NCBI GenBank assembly: GCA_944470555.2
Contig: OX104130.1
Coordinates: forward strand, 68,019,160-68,083,159
Source: Heterobilharzia americana
Taxonomy: Eukaryota > Platyhelminthes > Trematoda > Strigeidida > Schistosomatidae
Length of the DNA stretch: 64,000 nucleotides
Direction of reading: 5' to 3'
Of this stretch, positions 32,397-43,461 are shown in pieces. The notes beneath the pieces are model-generated. The model worked only from the letters and a program-made list of their open reading frames with translations. It was not told the DNA's origin and did no database searches. Positions within the stretch are counted from its first letter, which is position 1; each line of letters opens with the position of its first letter. Position numbers and translations under genes: made by a program.

Positions 32397-33117
32397 CATA
32401 ATATTGTTATTTGTCTCTTGGATTCCTAGTGGAACATAGGGCTTCAGTAGCACGTCTTCATTACACTGTATTCTCTGCAATCTTTTGAACCTGGCTCCAC
32501 GACTGCCCAGAAGTTCTCATTTCTTCCTCACATGATCTCCTCCATGTCACCCTCTCCTCGGATGCCCAACTCGTCGTTTCTCATCTGGGTTCCACTCGAG
32601 TAACTGGCCTGGCGCGTGACGTCCCCAGTCGACCTTCTCAGTGTATGCCTAATCTATCACCACTTCCATCTACATATTTGTTGGATAATGGGTTCTTGGT
32701 TGGTTCGCTGCTAGCCAGCCAGCCAGAGTTCCTTGTTGCTTATTCTTTCTGGCCAACTGAGCTTCAGTAACGAGCCAGCGTAGGCAGTTGTTGATGAGTG
32801 CCTGTAGTTTGTTGGAAATGCTTTTCGTAACGCGCCAAGTCTCTAAAACATCACATAGAAGCACTGACTTGACTGACATTACTGTTGAAAATCCGGATCT
32901 TGTTCACGCTTTATGCTAAACAGAGTGCATAAGATCTCCACACTGGTTTCTGGTTAGCGAAGGTCTGTCTTGCTTTTCCGATCCTGGCTTTGACGTCCTC
33001 GTCTGTGCCTCCTGTAGTTGCAAAGATGCTGCCTACGTAGGTGAAAGAGGCTATTGCCTCTAAATTTCTCCCGTTTATGATGATTGGAGCTTGTTGGTGG
33101 TGGTGATGGCGTTGGTT
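32397..33117 (-). mobile_element. SR2-like RTE 3' fragment
   Basis: Minus strand: ends in CCACTAGGAATCCAAGAGAC; upstream it keeps NGRNLEAIASFTYVGSIFAT and VKARIGKARQTFANQKPVWR in a frame that continues to 33117. It lacks the large microsatellite expansions of the 29.4 kb copy apart from a short AGCC run. 5' truncated. Confidence 0.78.
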
Positions 33118-33134
33118 GGGTAAATTGACAAAAC

Positions 33135-33560
33135 CGGGGATTAAAAGTAAGAAAGATGAGAATAAACAGGAAGTGACATAGTTGATACTAATCTTGACAA
33201 GAAAACAAAGTTTACCAAGGTAGGTGCTATGTCTAAGAATAAATTGTTTTTGTACACATAAAGGTGGTCTAAATTTGTGTATAGCTATGGCTTCCGCAAA
33301 TCTCAGAATACGTCCGTGACTGTTTCTATATAAAACTTTGAAAGGTGTTAGAACACTAACTTTGTGACTTGTTTCTATGATATATTCAGTTATAGATGAA
33401 GAGGGTCGTCTCCCACCAGCGTTTATCACTGTTTCACACTCCATTTGTTTTTGAAGCCATTTAGGTACATGTTCCCCCACCCTCAACTGCATGATAAAGT
33501 TGATAAATAACAACTTGGAGTAGGTTATTCTTTGAGAGATGAAATAAATAATTATCAAAT
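33135..33560 (-). pseudogene. Penelope-like element, GIY-YIG C-terminal part
   Basis: The minus-strand frame gives RVGEHVPKWLQKQME, RRPSSSITEYIIETSHKVSV and RFAEAIAIHKFRPPLCVQKQ, the C-terminal half of a Penelope endonuclease. It reads in frame into the adjacent RTE 3' fragment, producing a 215-codon chimeric open frame (33558-32911). Confidence 0.68.
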
Positions 33561-33839
33561 TACTTGACAGGAAACGTTTTACTCAAGTTTGTTGGTATTC
33601 ATTAGCGAAGTTTAAATGTAAACCCTAGAAAATGTGTTCTGTCTAAGGTATTTGAAATTATTTTACTCAAAGAAACGGTCAAATGTCTGGTTGTCATCAA
33701 GCTGTTCAGCTTGAAAATGATCTCATCAATATTATTAGATCTTCTTATGTGTAAAAAGGGGTTTCGTCCAGTTTATCTGTGGCCAAACAGATCAGTGCTG
33801 TTTAGTGTAATATGTCTTATTGTCTAAGAAAACGAAAAA

Positions 33840-34140
33840 ATGGAGATTTGTGGGGATTTACTTATCTATCTCAGGTTGGTATTTATTGTGGACTGACGCC
33901 AAGTGGAGAACCTTGGAGCTTTGGATGGCTGTTTAATTCTGGTTCCCACCCATGACGCCACCAGGGAACGAATCCATGACCTTCTGATTCCGCTTCCAGT
34001 ACCCTACCATTGAGCCACTGGTGTTGCACTGCCAAAGGATCTCATACTAGGAAGAAATAGCTGTCCATTGCTCCCAGATTTCCGTTGGTTCTCCAGATGA
34101 TGTCAGTCCGTGATGAATACCAACCTGAGACCAAAAATGA
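33840..34140. mobile_element. Foldback element enclosing SINE parts
   Basis: The arms (about 33868-33900, CTCAGGTTGGTATTTATTGT..GGACTGAC, and 34092-34126, GTCAGTCCGTGATGAATACC..) are inverted copies of the same sequence that forms the tight hairpin in repeat X. Here they are separated by about 190 bp holding a tRNA-like head on the minus strand (A box GGCTCAATGGTAGGGTACTG, B box GGTCATGGATTCGTTCCC) and a beta hammerhead on the plus strand (stem I GCACTG/CATTGC, box 1 CCAAAGGA, AGAAAT, GTC at 34063-34065). Confidence 0.65.
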
Positions 34141-34350
34141 AGTCTAGATTGTGGTGTACACATTAATATGTGCCTATTATCGTAGCTTTGATGACTGCAG
34201 TTGAAAAGGAAGGGAAGACTATTGGACTTGGATGCTCCAATGTTCCTCCGGTTGACATTCGTCTGTGATAAAAAAATACTCCCGAAACAATCAGTTAGTC
34301 AGTCCCTAAAAACTACCAGTGAACTAATTATCTAGTGCTTGTTGTTTACT

Positions 34351-35640
34351 GCTCTATGAAGACGCCACATGCCAAGTGATACACAATGGAAAGCTCAGTG
34401 ACGTCTTTGAAGTGAAAACAGGAGTAAGACAAGATTGCCTACTATCACTCGTGATCCTTTTGATTGTGGTCAACTGGATTGGACTGGATCATGCAACAAA
34501 CTGTCACGAGAGAGAAGATAGGTACACGCACACTGTTTGACTGATGAAAAGACAACAGAAGATTTGGATTTCAACAACGATGATGATTAATATCCAATGT
34601 ATTTTCGCATAAACTCGGAGATCTACAAGCAAAAAGTAACAAGTTGACAGAGAAGGCGAGGCAGCGAAGATGGGACTTCCTTGAGATGAAGGTAGAGAAG
34701 GTGGAGGTGATGAATATGCCCTGCCAACAACAACAAACACCAATCATCATCAACGGGAGAAATCTGAAGGCAGTTAGCTCTTCCACCTACCTATCTGGGC
34801 AACATCATTTCAACTACACGCGGCAGCCGCGGCGCCGGCACACATCAGAATGTCAAAACCAGGATCGGTAAAGCAAAGCAATACACACCTTCATTAATCT
34901 GAAGTCAGTGTGGAGATCTACTACACTTCACCGCACTTCACCGCACTGCACTGCACTGCACTTCACTGCACTGCACTCAGCATAAAGTTTGCGTGAACAA
35001 CATCCGGATTTTCAACACTATCATCAGTGAAGTCAGTCAGTGCTTCTACATGATGGTTGACAGACTTGGTGGCTCGTTACGAAAAGCATTTCCAACAAAC
35101 TGTACACACACGTCATCAACAGCTACCACCTACACTCGCTCACTCACTCACTCACTCACTCACTCACTCACTCACTCACTCACTCACTCACTCACTCTCT
35201 CACTCGATACTGAAGATGAGATGGATGGTCAGAATAATAAGAATAAGGAGGAAGGGATTCTGGCTTGCTGGCTTGCTGGCTGGCTGGCTGGCTGGCTGAC
35301 TGACTGACTGGTTGGCTTGCAACGTACCAACCAAGAACCCATCGCTCAACAAATATGTAGCAAAAAGTGGAGATGGATTGGATTCGATTAGATATGCACT
35401 GTGAAGATCGTTTGAGGATATCACGTATCGGGCTGGTGCGTCAAGTGGAACCTCAATGGGAAACGATGAGTTGGGCGTTCCAGGTGAGGGTGAAATGGAG
35501 TAGATTGTGTGAGGAGGAGATGAAAGATGGTGAGCAGTTGTGGAGCCAGTTTGGGAAGAGTGTGGAGAAAGGAGTGAAATGGTGATGTGCTACTGAATCC
35601 CTATGTTCCACTAGGAACCCAAAGGTCAAATAAAAAATAA
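34351..35640 (+). mobile_element. SR2-like RTE 3' half with microsatellite expansions
   Basis: Begins at CTATGAAGACGCCACATGCC (matching about 14910 of the inner element) and ends CCACTAGGAACCCAAAGGTC. From about 34706 onward it is an inverted near-identical partner of 29398-30313, including the (CACTGC)n tract (34925-34980), (CTCA)n (35136-35205) and (GGCT)n (35262-35305). The catalytic region reads LDFNNDDD-like, another deviation from FADD. Confidence 0.82.
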
Positions 35641-35841
35641 GATTTAGGTTTTAGGTATTCGACCCTTGTGGCCTCAGGGACCTCTGAAGAACTGAGCTTG
35701 TTCGTCTATTCATTTCCTTGAAGGATTTGAAGACGTTTGCTTGTTGTCGGTTCTTTCAGAATACCATATGAAGAAACAAGCCTAATCCCACTGGAGTTTG
35801 CTGAAGTCATAGCCATCAAACAACTGAAAACTTAGTTGTGT

Positions 35842-36523
35842 TCAAAGGGAAACTGGAGTCAATCTCTCTCGATCATGGTAACCCCTCCTGATCGTTATTT
35901 GACTACTCCACTCTTTATCAACTCTGCATGTTTATCCCTTCACACCTAAATAGTTACATCATCTTTTACACACACTCAATGTTTTTAAATAACTAACTGG
36001 GTTCAACTGACAATATTTTGCTTATTTATCATATGACCTACTCACGTAATCGTATAGTGTTAAGACCCTCGATACATCGATTTCTACCCTTGTCGTCATC
36101 TTATTCGAAAAACTTCCATTAGATTATGTATACAATAATGACTATTTATTAACCCTACCTGAATTTCTGTCTGGAGGTTTGTGGAGATTTATTAATTAAT
36201 TTCAGATTGGAACTCATCATTCCCCTATCTCATGTCAGTCCATGATGAATTCCAACCTACGATCAATTAGTAAATCTCCACAAACCTCCAGATGGAATTA
36301 ATCTGGCGCTCATTGGTGACTAGCTTCGAGAGGTGATTCCCGAAGTTCCAATGAGAAGTCATGACTAGTGGAGTCAACCAAGTGGAACATGAGGACGGTT
36401 ACTCAACGACGATGTTGGGTGTAGATTGTTGTATATCGTGAAGTGACAGAAGTAGGAGATATATGGAGCATTGTGTTGTGACTAAGTGGCTGAATGGTAA
36501 CATGCTGGCCGTGGAGCCTAAAT
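35842..36523 (+). repeat. Direct repeat X, copy 2, with foldback hairpin
   Basis: Same orientation as 30326-31006, with a handful of substitutions over 682 bp. The hairpin is at 36171-36291. It is followed without a break by a beta hammerhead SINE. Confidence 0.85.
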
Positions 36524-36640
36524 ATACTAGGTTCGCTTTCTTTGGGAGGGATTTGCGCACTTCTGAGGAGTCCTATTCTAAGACGTAGCAGCTGCTTGGT
36601 TAATCCAGGTCTTCAAAGTCCCTACAACTGGTGTCATTTC
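36478..36640 (+). mobile_element. Beta hammerhead SINE with intact box 1
   Basis: The head GACTAAGTGGCTGAATGGTA (A box) and ATACTAGGTTCGCTTTC (B box) is followed by GCGCACTT, CTGAGGA (36563-36569), stem II GTCCTATTCTAAGAC, a degraded box 2 (GTAGC), the palindromic CAGCTG, and TTGGTTAATCCAGG. This copy preserves CTGANGA, helping to show that beta is a hammerhead family. Confidence 0.6.
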
Positions 36641-36759
36641 ATGATGAATTCCTGCTTTAATCTGTCACTATGAATGGATTTTCTGTCCATTTCAACTGCC
36701 ATCCGATTTCCGGTTTTCTTCCAGTGAATAAAGGAAATAATATTGTTACTGTTTTACAG

Positions 36760-36846
36760 GTAGATCCACCCGACGTGTCACAAATGTGCGTCCTGGATTC
36801 CCCTCATAACCTTTATGCATCATTCATAAATAAGGAAGTATGCTAA
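36760..36846 (+). CDS. Possible short terminal exon
   Basis: TATTGTTACTGTTTTACAG is a good acceptor; the frame that follows, VDPPDVSQMCVLDSPHNLYA.., stays open for 28 codons to TAA. Too short to be sure and the family is unknown. A further short frame from an ATG at 36916 (hydrophobic start FYLALMVINIFISSPLL) ends at a GTATGT donor-like site. Confidence 0.22.
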   Translation, partial: VDPPDVSQMCVLDSPHNLYASFINKEVC

Positions 36847-36849
36847 ATT

Positions 36850-37874
36850 TTCTGTATAACTATATATTTTTATATTCTAGACTGTAAGCAGTTGACACGA
36901 TAGCACAGGAATAGAATGGATGCATTTTATCTTGCTCTCATGGTTATCAATATTTTCATTTCCTCCCCTCTTTTGACCGTCATATCAGTGTGCTTATGTG
37001 AAGCAGTACAGCAACATAGGTATGTATGCAAGGATACCAGGTTGAATATTGTGTCTATTTATCTACTGAAGATAACAAAATTCTTGCAGTGATTGTTTCC
37101 TCACTTGATTATTTGACAGTCATTACACCGAAACAGTATGCCCCGTAAGTATGGAAATTTTCTCATTAAACCCTTTTTACTTATCATTTGTCATACTGCC
37201 ACCAAATGACTAGTTAATGTGAAGCATTTACGTGTACCGAACGTCGACTGTCAACCATTGATAAATGAATAAATTTAGTCGAAAATTAACTTGATGTAAC
37301 ACTTCAGTAGAAATGGGGATATTGTGCTTAAACCTTTCGAATGGAAACTGGACATAAGTTCCCTGTTTTCAGTTTGCTTTCCTTCCCATTAACTGAATAC
37401 AACTTGTAACACAGTACATGATCTGATTTTATTCATTTACAATTTATAAGTAGACAAGAAAACAGAAATAAAACTTCATCATTCACTTTGGGGGTAGAAA
37501 TTCTATGCGTCTATTTTTAAAGGTGTGTACATTTCTAGAAAAAAAGGCAACCAAACTACAGTAAACCTTCAAGTAATGTGAAAAGAAAATGTGGATTTAT
37601 ACTGATTCTCTTAGTTGGATTTTAAATTTTCTCAAAGTAACAATGACAACTTTCAATTCAATCATCTAAGTGACATTATCATCTCGGTTACTAATGATGT
37701 TCAATAGTTTGTGCAGCTAAACAGTACGGTATTTAAATGTAATATCAGTTGAATGTGTTGTACAATTGAATAAACTTTTTTATGAAAACCTGTGACACTG
37801 ATAATCATTCGGGCCTATGGTGAAAAGCAATAAACTGTTAGACATTTAGACGTATATATATTCTATGGTAATTT
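36850..37874. other. AT-rich sequence, nothing firm
   Basis: Apart from the hydrophobic frame near 36916 there is no feature I can support. Confidence 0.45.
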
Positions 37875-38065
37875 GCTTGGTTATGGCTAGCAGAGAAATC
37901 CAGGACGCGCATTTCTTCCCATTTGGAACTCGTCAACTGGTTGTACCTACACCACAGTCCGGGATGACGTTGTTCCTACTGAGACTCGAACCTCATACCC
38001 ATCACTAAACGTCAAAGCGTAACCCACTAGGCCACTGAGATACGACAGCCACCTCTTGTGCAACG
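37875..38065 (-). mobile_element. Sm-alpha-like SINE, nearly complete
   Basis: Minus strand: a well-kept tRNA-like head (A box TGGCCTAGTGGGTTACGC, B box GAGGTTCGAGTCTC), then GTACAACCAG, TTGACGA, TTCCAAATGGGAA, GAAA, TGCGC, GTC, CTGG and TCTCTGCTAGCC. One core base (C3 to T) is changed; otherwise the ribozyme is intact. The B box is the best match to the consensus in the window. Confidence 0.7.
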
Positions 38066-38080
38066 GGCATTAGTTATTAC

Positions 38081-38293
38081 TATTTGTTGATATACTTGTA
38101 ATTCTCCGTTGTTATACTGGAACGAATTGTTCTACTTCTGTTGGAGTATGAACTCATTTGCGGTTGCCTTGATATTTCGTGGATATTTATTATGGTAGTT
38201 TGCTTAGCAACCGCATAGGAGCTCATATGCCAACAGAAGTCGAACAATTAGATCCAGTATAACAACGAAGAATTACAAGTATATCAACAAATA
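38081..38293. repeat. Hairpin with 87-bp imperfect arms
   Basis: 38081-38167 and 38207-38293 are inverted copies (TATTTGTTGATATACTTGTA against its complement at the far end, GCGGTTGC/GCAACCGC at the inner end) around a 39-base loop, with several mismatches. It begins 15 bases after the alpha SINE head. Possibly a non-autonomous foldback transposon; no transposase signal. Confidence 0.8.
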
Positions 38294-39419
38294 TATGTGT
38301 TTTAACCTGATAACTTTGAAAATATTAGTGGCGGTTTGTTAGTTTTCACTTCCTTCAGGCTGTTTTAAATAATATATGGATTAACTATAGTGTAATTAAG
38401 TTGTTACTTTTAGATATAATTGAAAGGCTTACTATCACTTCATATCAGTAGTATCTTCCACTTTCCACTCCGGTCTAGAAGAAAGCAACACATGAAGAAA
38501 TGATGAAACGTGTCAGAGATGTGCATATCATCAGGGAAAGAAAAGTAGGCAATACTTCAAACTCCATAGTTTTTGTTTGATAAGTCACAAAACACAATTG
38601 GTTATGACACTCCCGGGGGGGGGGGGGGCAAGGAAACCATGTTGAGAACAGAAACTCAGAGGAAAATTTGCTGTTAATAAAAACCTTTAGAAGAATAATT
38701 ATTCTGAGAAAACTCATTTAAAAGTATGGCAGTATAACTTGCTCTAAATATTCAGCAATCAAATTAGAGATGAGATAAACGTTTATCTGATTAGAATTTA
38801 AAGAAGGTCAGATAACAGGGAAACTCTATCAAGGACTGAAAGCTGCATTAACTTACACGTTCCCTTTAGCATAGCTAATCTCATTGTACAGGGTAAAGTG
38901 TTCACTCTAGCAAATAAAAGCTGATAAAAACTGAAACTGTAGTTATCAATATGCTCATATTTTGCAAGGTAGGTATATTAGGCAGATGGGGACTTAGCTG
39001 CCAGTCGTTTTCTTAAATACATTCTGAGAAATCTACATCTGTCAGGACTGAATGATATCAACAGTTCAATCGAGCTTAGTTTCTTTGATATGCAAAACAT
39101 ACTAACAGCAAAAATGTCATCTGAATCATGGATAGACTTTTCAGGCTTCAACATTTTGTTTTATTGGATTAAGGATTTTAAATACTGAAGAAAGTGAGTC
39201 ATTTTTTTCCATTATTTACTTTGAATAGGCTGTCAGCAACTGAAGAGAATGAGACGAAATCCCTTGTATAATTCAAACTTTTTTCTAACTACTGTGTCAA
39301 ATATGCGTAGTAACCTGATAACTAACGTTTTAAGTTTATATTAATTATTTAGCTGCATTTATGGTATCAGCAAACCCTTTGGAACACTTTAGGGGAATGA
39401 AAAAGCCACCATTTATCAA
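38294..39419. other. AT-rich, nothing recognised apart from a G-run
   Basis: Contains a run of 14 G at 38615-38628. No supported coding feature. Confidence 0.5.
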
Positions 39420-39639
39420 GTTCAGTTTCACGTCTTGGGAACATGTCGGAAATTGAGACTAAACTGATGATGAATTATTATTAGAAGTGTCTATATACAT
39501 AAAATGTTGGCTATACTTTCGAACGAAAACTAATTCTACAAACCTTTGAACGAGAAAAATAAGACGCAACTTACTGATGTTTTAAAAATGTTGAAAAATG
39601 ATCAGTTGATAACTAATGATCTCTATGAATGCATCAGAC

Positions 39640-40690
39640 TTAGAAGTTTGGCAATGCCATATCTCTACGGGTTGCCATAAATTCATGAAGCTGGTGTACC
39701 TCACGTTCGATTCTAGATATCTCTGGATCTCTGTACCATCCAATTACTAACCAGCTAGCCGAAATCCTACAGTCTATAAGAAGAAGAAACAGCATCCACT
39801 TTCTACATGATACTTTTGAATTTGTTGATTGCATAAGAGTAGTGAAAGTATTTGATAAATGTATGCTATCACTTCACATGGAGTCACTTTTTACCAATGT
39901 TCCACTTACTGAAACTTTTTCTTTCTTATGCGGATACATAGAAGATAAGAATATGACTACTGGGGTACCAAAGCCTTAAGGAATTGCTGCTTAGATGCAC
40001 ATTTAATGATGTTATTTATAGGCATAAGGATGGGATCGTCTTACGGGATGTCCACTAAGTTCACTACTAGCAAACTGATTTATGGCCAGTTTAGAGAACG
40101 AACTCTTGAAATCGACGACTGAACGTTATCAGCCGTACAAAAGGTGCGTGGACGATATTTTCATTATCAATGATAATCAATGTGATTTGAATCACATTCT
40201 GTCATTCAGCCTTGTGGTCAGAAATAGATCGAAAGTCCACTTTCTTGATATAGAACTAACAAAAACAGCTAATGGAGCATTAAAAAGATCAGTTCACTGA
40301 AGACCAATGTGGAATGGTCACCTGATGAACTTTCATAGATGGGTGCCTATAAGTGGAAAACGGAATCTCATCATATCACTTACAACACGAATTAGACGAA
40401 TCTACAGTCCGATGTACTGGAAGAGGAAATTTTTGTTCTAAGGAACACTCTGATTGAAAAAGGATTCCCATAACGCTTAATAGACAAAAATATCAAATCA
40501 AGACGAAGGAAAGAAAATCTTTCCACCATGCCGAAAAAGATGCTTTACATCAGTCTAAGTTTCAAACATGATTCTGTCGTTAACACTATAAAAAGGAGGA
40601 TATCAAACTCTCTAAAGAGAGTATTCTGTGCATCAACGCTGAGACTAGTATTCTCTTATCACCCGACGATTTCTAAAAACTCAAAGGACA
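39640..40690 (+). pseudogene. Penelope-like element, RT domain
   Basis: Frames from 39650 resemble the opening LYGLPKIHEAGVP of Penelope RT, followed by DTFEFVDCIR and SLFTNVPLTET (about 39885-39920). The frame at 40082-40300 carries MASLENELL, YKRCVDDIFIINDNQ (catalytic VDD) and KVHFLDIELTKTANGALKRS. It continues degraded to about 40690. Many stops. In the family the palm domain copies the element's RNA at the nicked target. Confidence 0.7.
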
Positions 40691-41169
40691 AATCTTAGCA
40701 TGTAACCACTTCTGTTTATGTATGTGTGCTCTTTTGGAGCCAGGTGTGACTATTATCCAAAACTGTTCAGTAGCACTATCCTGTGTGATTACAAAGCGGT
40801 AACGGTGGAGCGATAAAAAGTCCTATAATTAAATACATCGTGAACACTGACAACCTTATCTTAGAAACCTCTTTACTTATCAGGTGAAAATGAACCTTCC
40901 AAAACCTACATGTCTTCGTATTGTCTGCATTACAGAAGCTCTTGCCATTTACGTGGAGACACCTCAACTTTGTACTCAAAAGGAGATTGTTCAACCCCTT
41001 CTGCTTCCATTGTCTTAACTTTCAGTCTTCACCTCTTTCTTCCACTTAAATCTGTTTATTAGAAATATCATACAGTGATACAGTATCATTCACTGGATAA
41101 CGTTTCAGACATCATTTATTGTCCATATTCATATCAGGCAACTAACTCCACAACTTCGAGACAGAGTTT

Positions 41170-42245
41170 ATATAGTTCTAATCTCCTATCCTTCTCTGTG
41201 ATAACAAGGATAGTGGGATTTTCCATATATCTGGAACAGGTGCACAATCATTTCCATTACTGAATGTATTTGGTGCTGATTCGATAAACAAAGACCCGGT
41301 TATCAATCTCTCCCTCCACTCATATAAGTTAGTTTTCAACACTGTCCCCCTATCCCACCCTACTGTGTGATTGTGTCTAGTTGCGTGTAGAGCTACAGAC
41401 AGGCTTTTCTCTAAATTTCTTATCTTATTAGGATCTACTAAGCTTGATTTAGCTAAGTTTTTGTGCTCTGTTATTCTCACCGACCCTGGAAGATTACTCT
41501 AACATTTGTATTTGACCTCGTAATCACTGCAAGGGATCTAGTAAAGCAGATTATTTTACTTGATTGCATTGATAGGAACTTTTAACCTACAAAGTTTGTT
41601 TCTAAGTGAGTTTGTTGGTTTCAAATACCACTTTAATCCTAGCCAGCCCGATCGAGAATTCTTCGTACTGCTCCTGAGGTGCCTTCCTTGTATGGTAACA
41701 CAGCAGAGGCTTTGAATTCTCTCTCAACCCTGTCATCATTATTTCCACTAGTAGTAGGACTTTTAGTGATAAAACCTGTATTACTACTACTATTACCATT
41801 ACTAACATTTCCTTTCGATTTCTTATGAATTTATTTATAAATTTTGATGGGTAATTATCAAGGCGCAAGGTATTCTTGATGTGTCTAATTTCTTGTAGCA
41901 GATTTCCTGGTCTACTAGTAAGCTTTCTTCGCCTATCATTTAGGCATTTAACTAAGCCTACTTTAACTGAAATGGAGTGAGATGATTTGAAGTCCAAATA
42001 GCGATTCGAGTGGGAAGGTTCGCCTTAGACACTAGTCTTTAAGCTTCTGTCTTGTTTTCGTTTAATCTTGAAATCCAACACTGCTAGCTCACCTTCATCA
42101 CTTTCTAAGTCACAAGTAAACTGGATTGCATTCACTACTGAATTCACATGTGTTACGATTTCAATACTGTAAATGTATCATCTATATGTGGGAACCGTAT
42201 CTTTGGAGTAGGACTAAATGTTAGAAGGGCCATCTGTAACCAACT
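41170..42245 (-). pseudogene. Penelope-like element, RT to GIY-YIG
   Basis: Minus strand, 5' to 3': VVADIFMDSWLQ and HIDDTFTVLKS (palm, near 42170; the usual YVDD is IDD), then FKSSHSISVKVGLVKCLNDR and RKLTSRPGNLLQEIRHIKNT (41997-41602), then RITEHKNLAKSSLVDPNKIR, YEWRERLITGSLFIESAPNT (41480-41178). Same lineage as the 9.85 kb copy. Frame changes near 41620-41500 make it a pseudogene. Confidence 0.72.
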
Positions 42246-42474
42246 ATCCATAAATATGTCTGCGACAACACCTTTAATTAGATGTTGTCATGCGATCACA
42301 GATATCCTTTATTTTCGGTGATATATATCTTGTTCTTCTTATTCGTAAATACACTTCCATTGCCACCCACCGTTTGTATCTGAGCTGTGACGACCTGTAC
42401 GTTGATAGCTGTAGCGTTCCATCCATTCTCATGGTAATTTCTAAGATTTTCCTCTAAAAAACTGAATTGCAAGC

Positions 42475-42780
42475 TTATGGTGTTGTGTGCAACTGAAATC
42501 CACGAGATGACACCATCGATAAACATGAGTAGTGAAGATCATTTTGACTACCATATTTCACTAAATATTGCTTGGATGGAGTGCATCTTAGATGCAACTG
42601 TGATCTTGCTTTTGCACTTAACAGTTTAAATGCTTGACATCCTTTTATGTTCGTTCTTGCGTAGTAAAAAGCTATGGTTGGATCGTCCACGAGACGACCA
42701 ACATCGTGGTTACATTCGACTTCTCTCAATGCTTTTGAGGTGTCAAAAGCTGTTCCTGGAGAAGTAAAAGCAGACTCCAC
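42475..42780 (-). other. Unrecognised 101-codon frame
   Basis: The minus-strand frame includes FDTSKALREVECNHDVGRLV, GCQAFKLLSAKARSQLHLRC and YSCLSMVSSRGFQLHTTP. No retroelement motif; five cysteines. It could be a host exon or a decayed element upstream of the Penelope RT on the same strand. Not identified. Confidence 0.3.
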
Positions 42781-42819
42781 ATTTGATTTCTAATAGTTAT
42801 TATTATTATTACTGCTGAA

Positions 42820-43120
42820 TTTACACTAGGTCGGAATACCTCAGAGGACATAGCAGGAGAAAAGCAAAGTACGAACGAATTCTCCGCAGGTTGCTGGTTC
42901 TTGTGTCGAGTAATAAACTTCTGGAACCGACTCCCAGAAGAAGTGGTGTCTGCATCATCAATCGACTCGTTCAAAAGGAGGTTGAACAAACGCAGAAATC
43001 TACTGGAAAAGGTTTATTATGGACTCATAGGCTTCTCTCATCGAACAACAAATCTGAATTTGGTACCATTTTTACAGATATGGTCACTACATTTAGTGAT
43101 GGAAAATCCATGGTAATGTT
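42820..43120 (+). pseudogene. LINE C-terminal fragment (jockey/CR1 type)
   Basis: The frame at 42901-43116 reads CRVINFWNRLPEEVVSASSI and DSFKRRLNKRRN, the widely shared C-terminal 'RVVNxWNxLPxxVVxAxSxxxFKxRLD' tail of jockey/CR1-type ORF2. Only the last about 50 codons survive. Confidence 0.72.
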
Positions 43121-43377
43121 GTTTACCGTCTTTTCTTCAGCATAGGTAGTGGCAGTGTCCAGGTTAAAAGAAAGATTGCACATCACATAAAAATAATCCA
43201 CATTAAGTTACATTTTGAATTTTCGTGTTCATTAGTAGATGTAATGTTTTCTGGCAGAAACGAAAATCTCGTTTGATTAATATGTAAAAGGATCATGCAA
43301 AAGAGAAGGAGAAGGGATCCAACAAGTTCATCCTCATAGAAGTAATGCTGACCTAATTCATCAAGGGGTTACATTTA

Positions 43378-43382
43378 ATAAC

Positions 43383-43437
<55 letters not shown>

Positions 43438-43461
43438 GTAATAATAATAATAATAATAATA
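43378..43461 (+). repeat. (AAT)n microsatellite
   Basis: About 27 ATA/AAT units with one GTA interruption near 43437. Confidence 0.95.
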
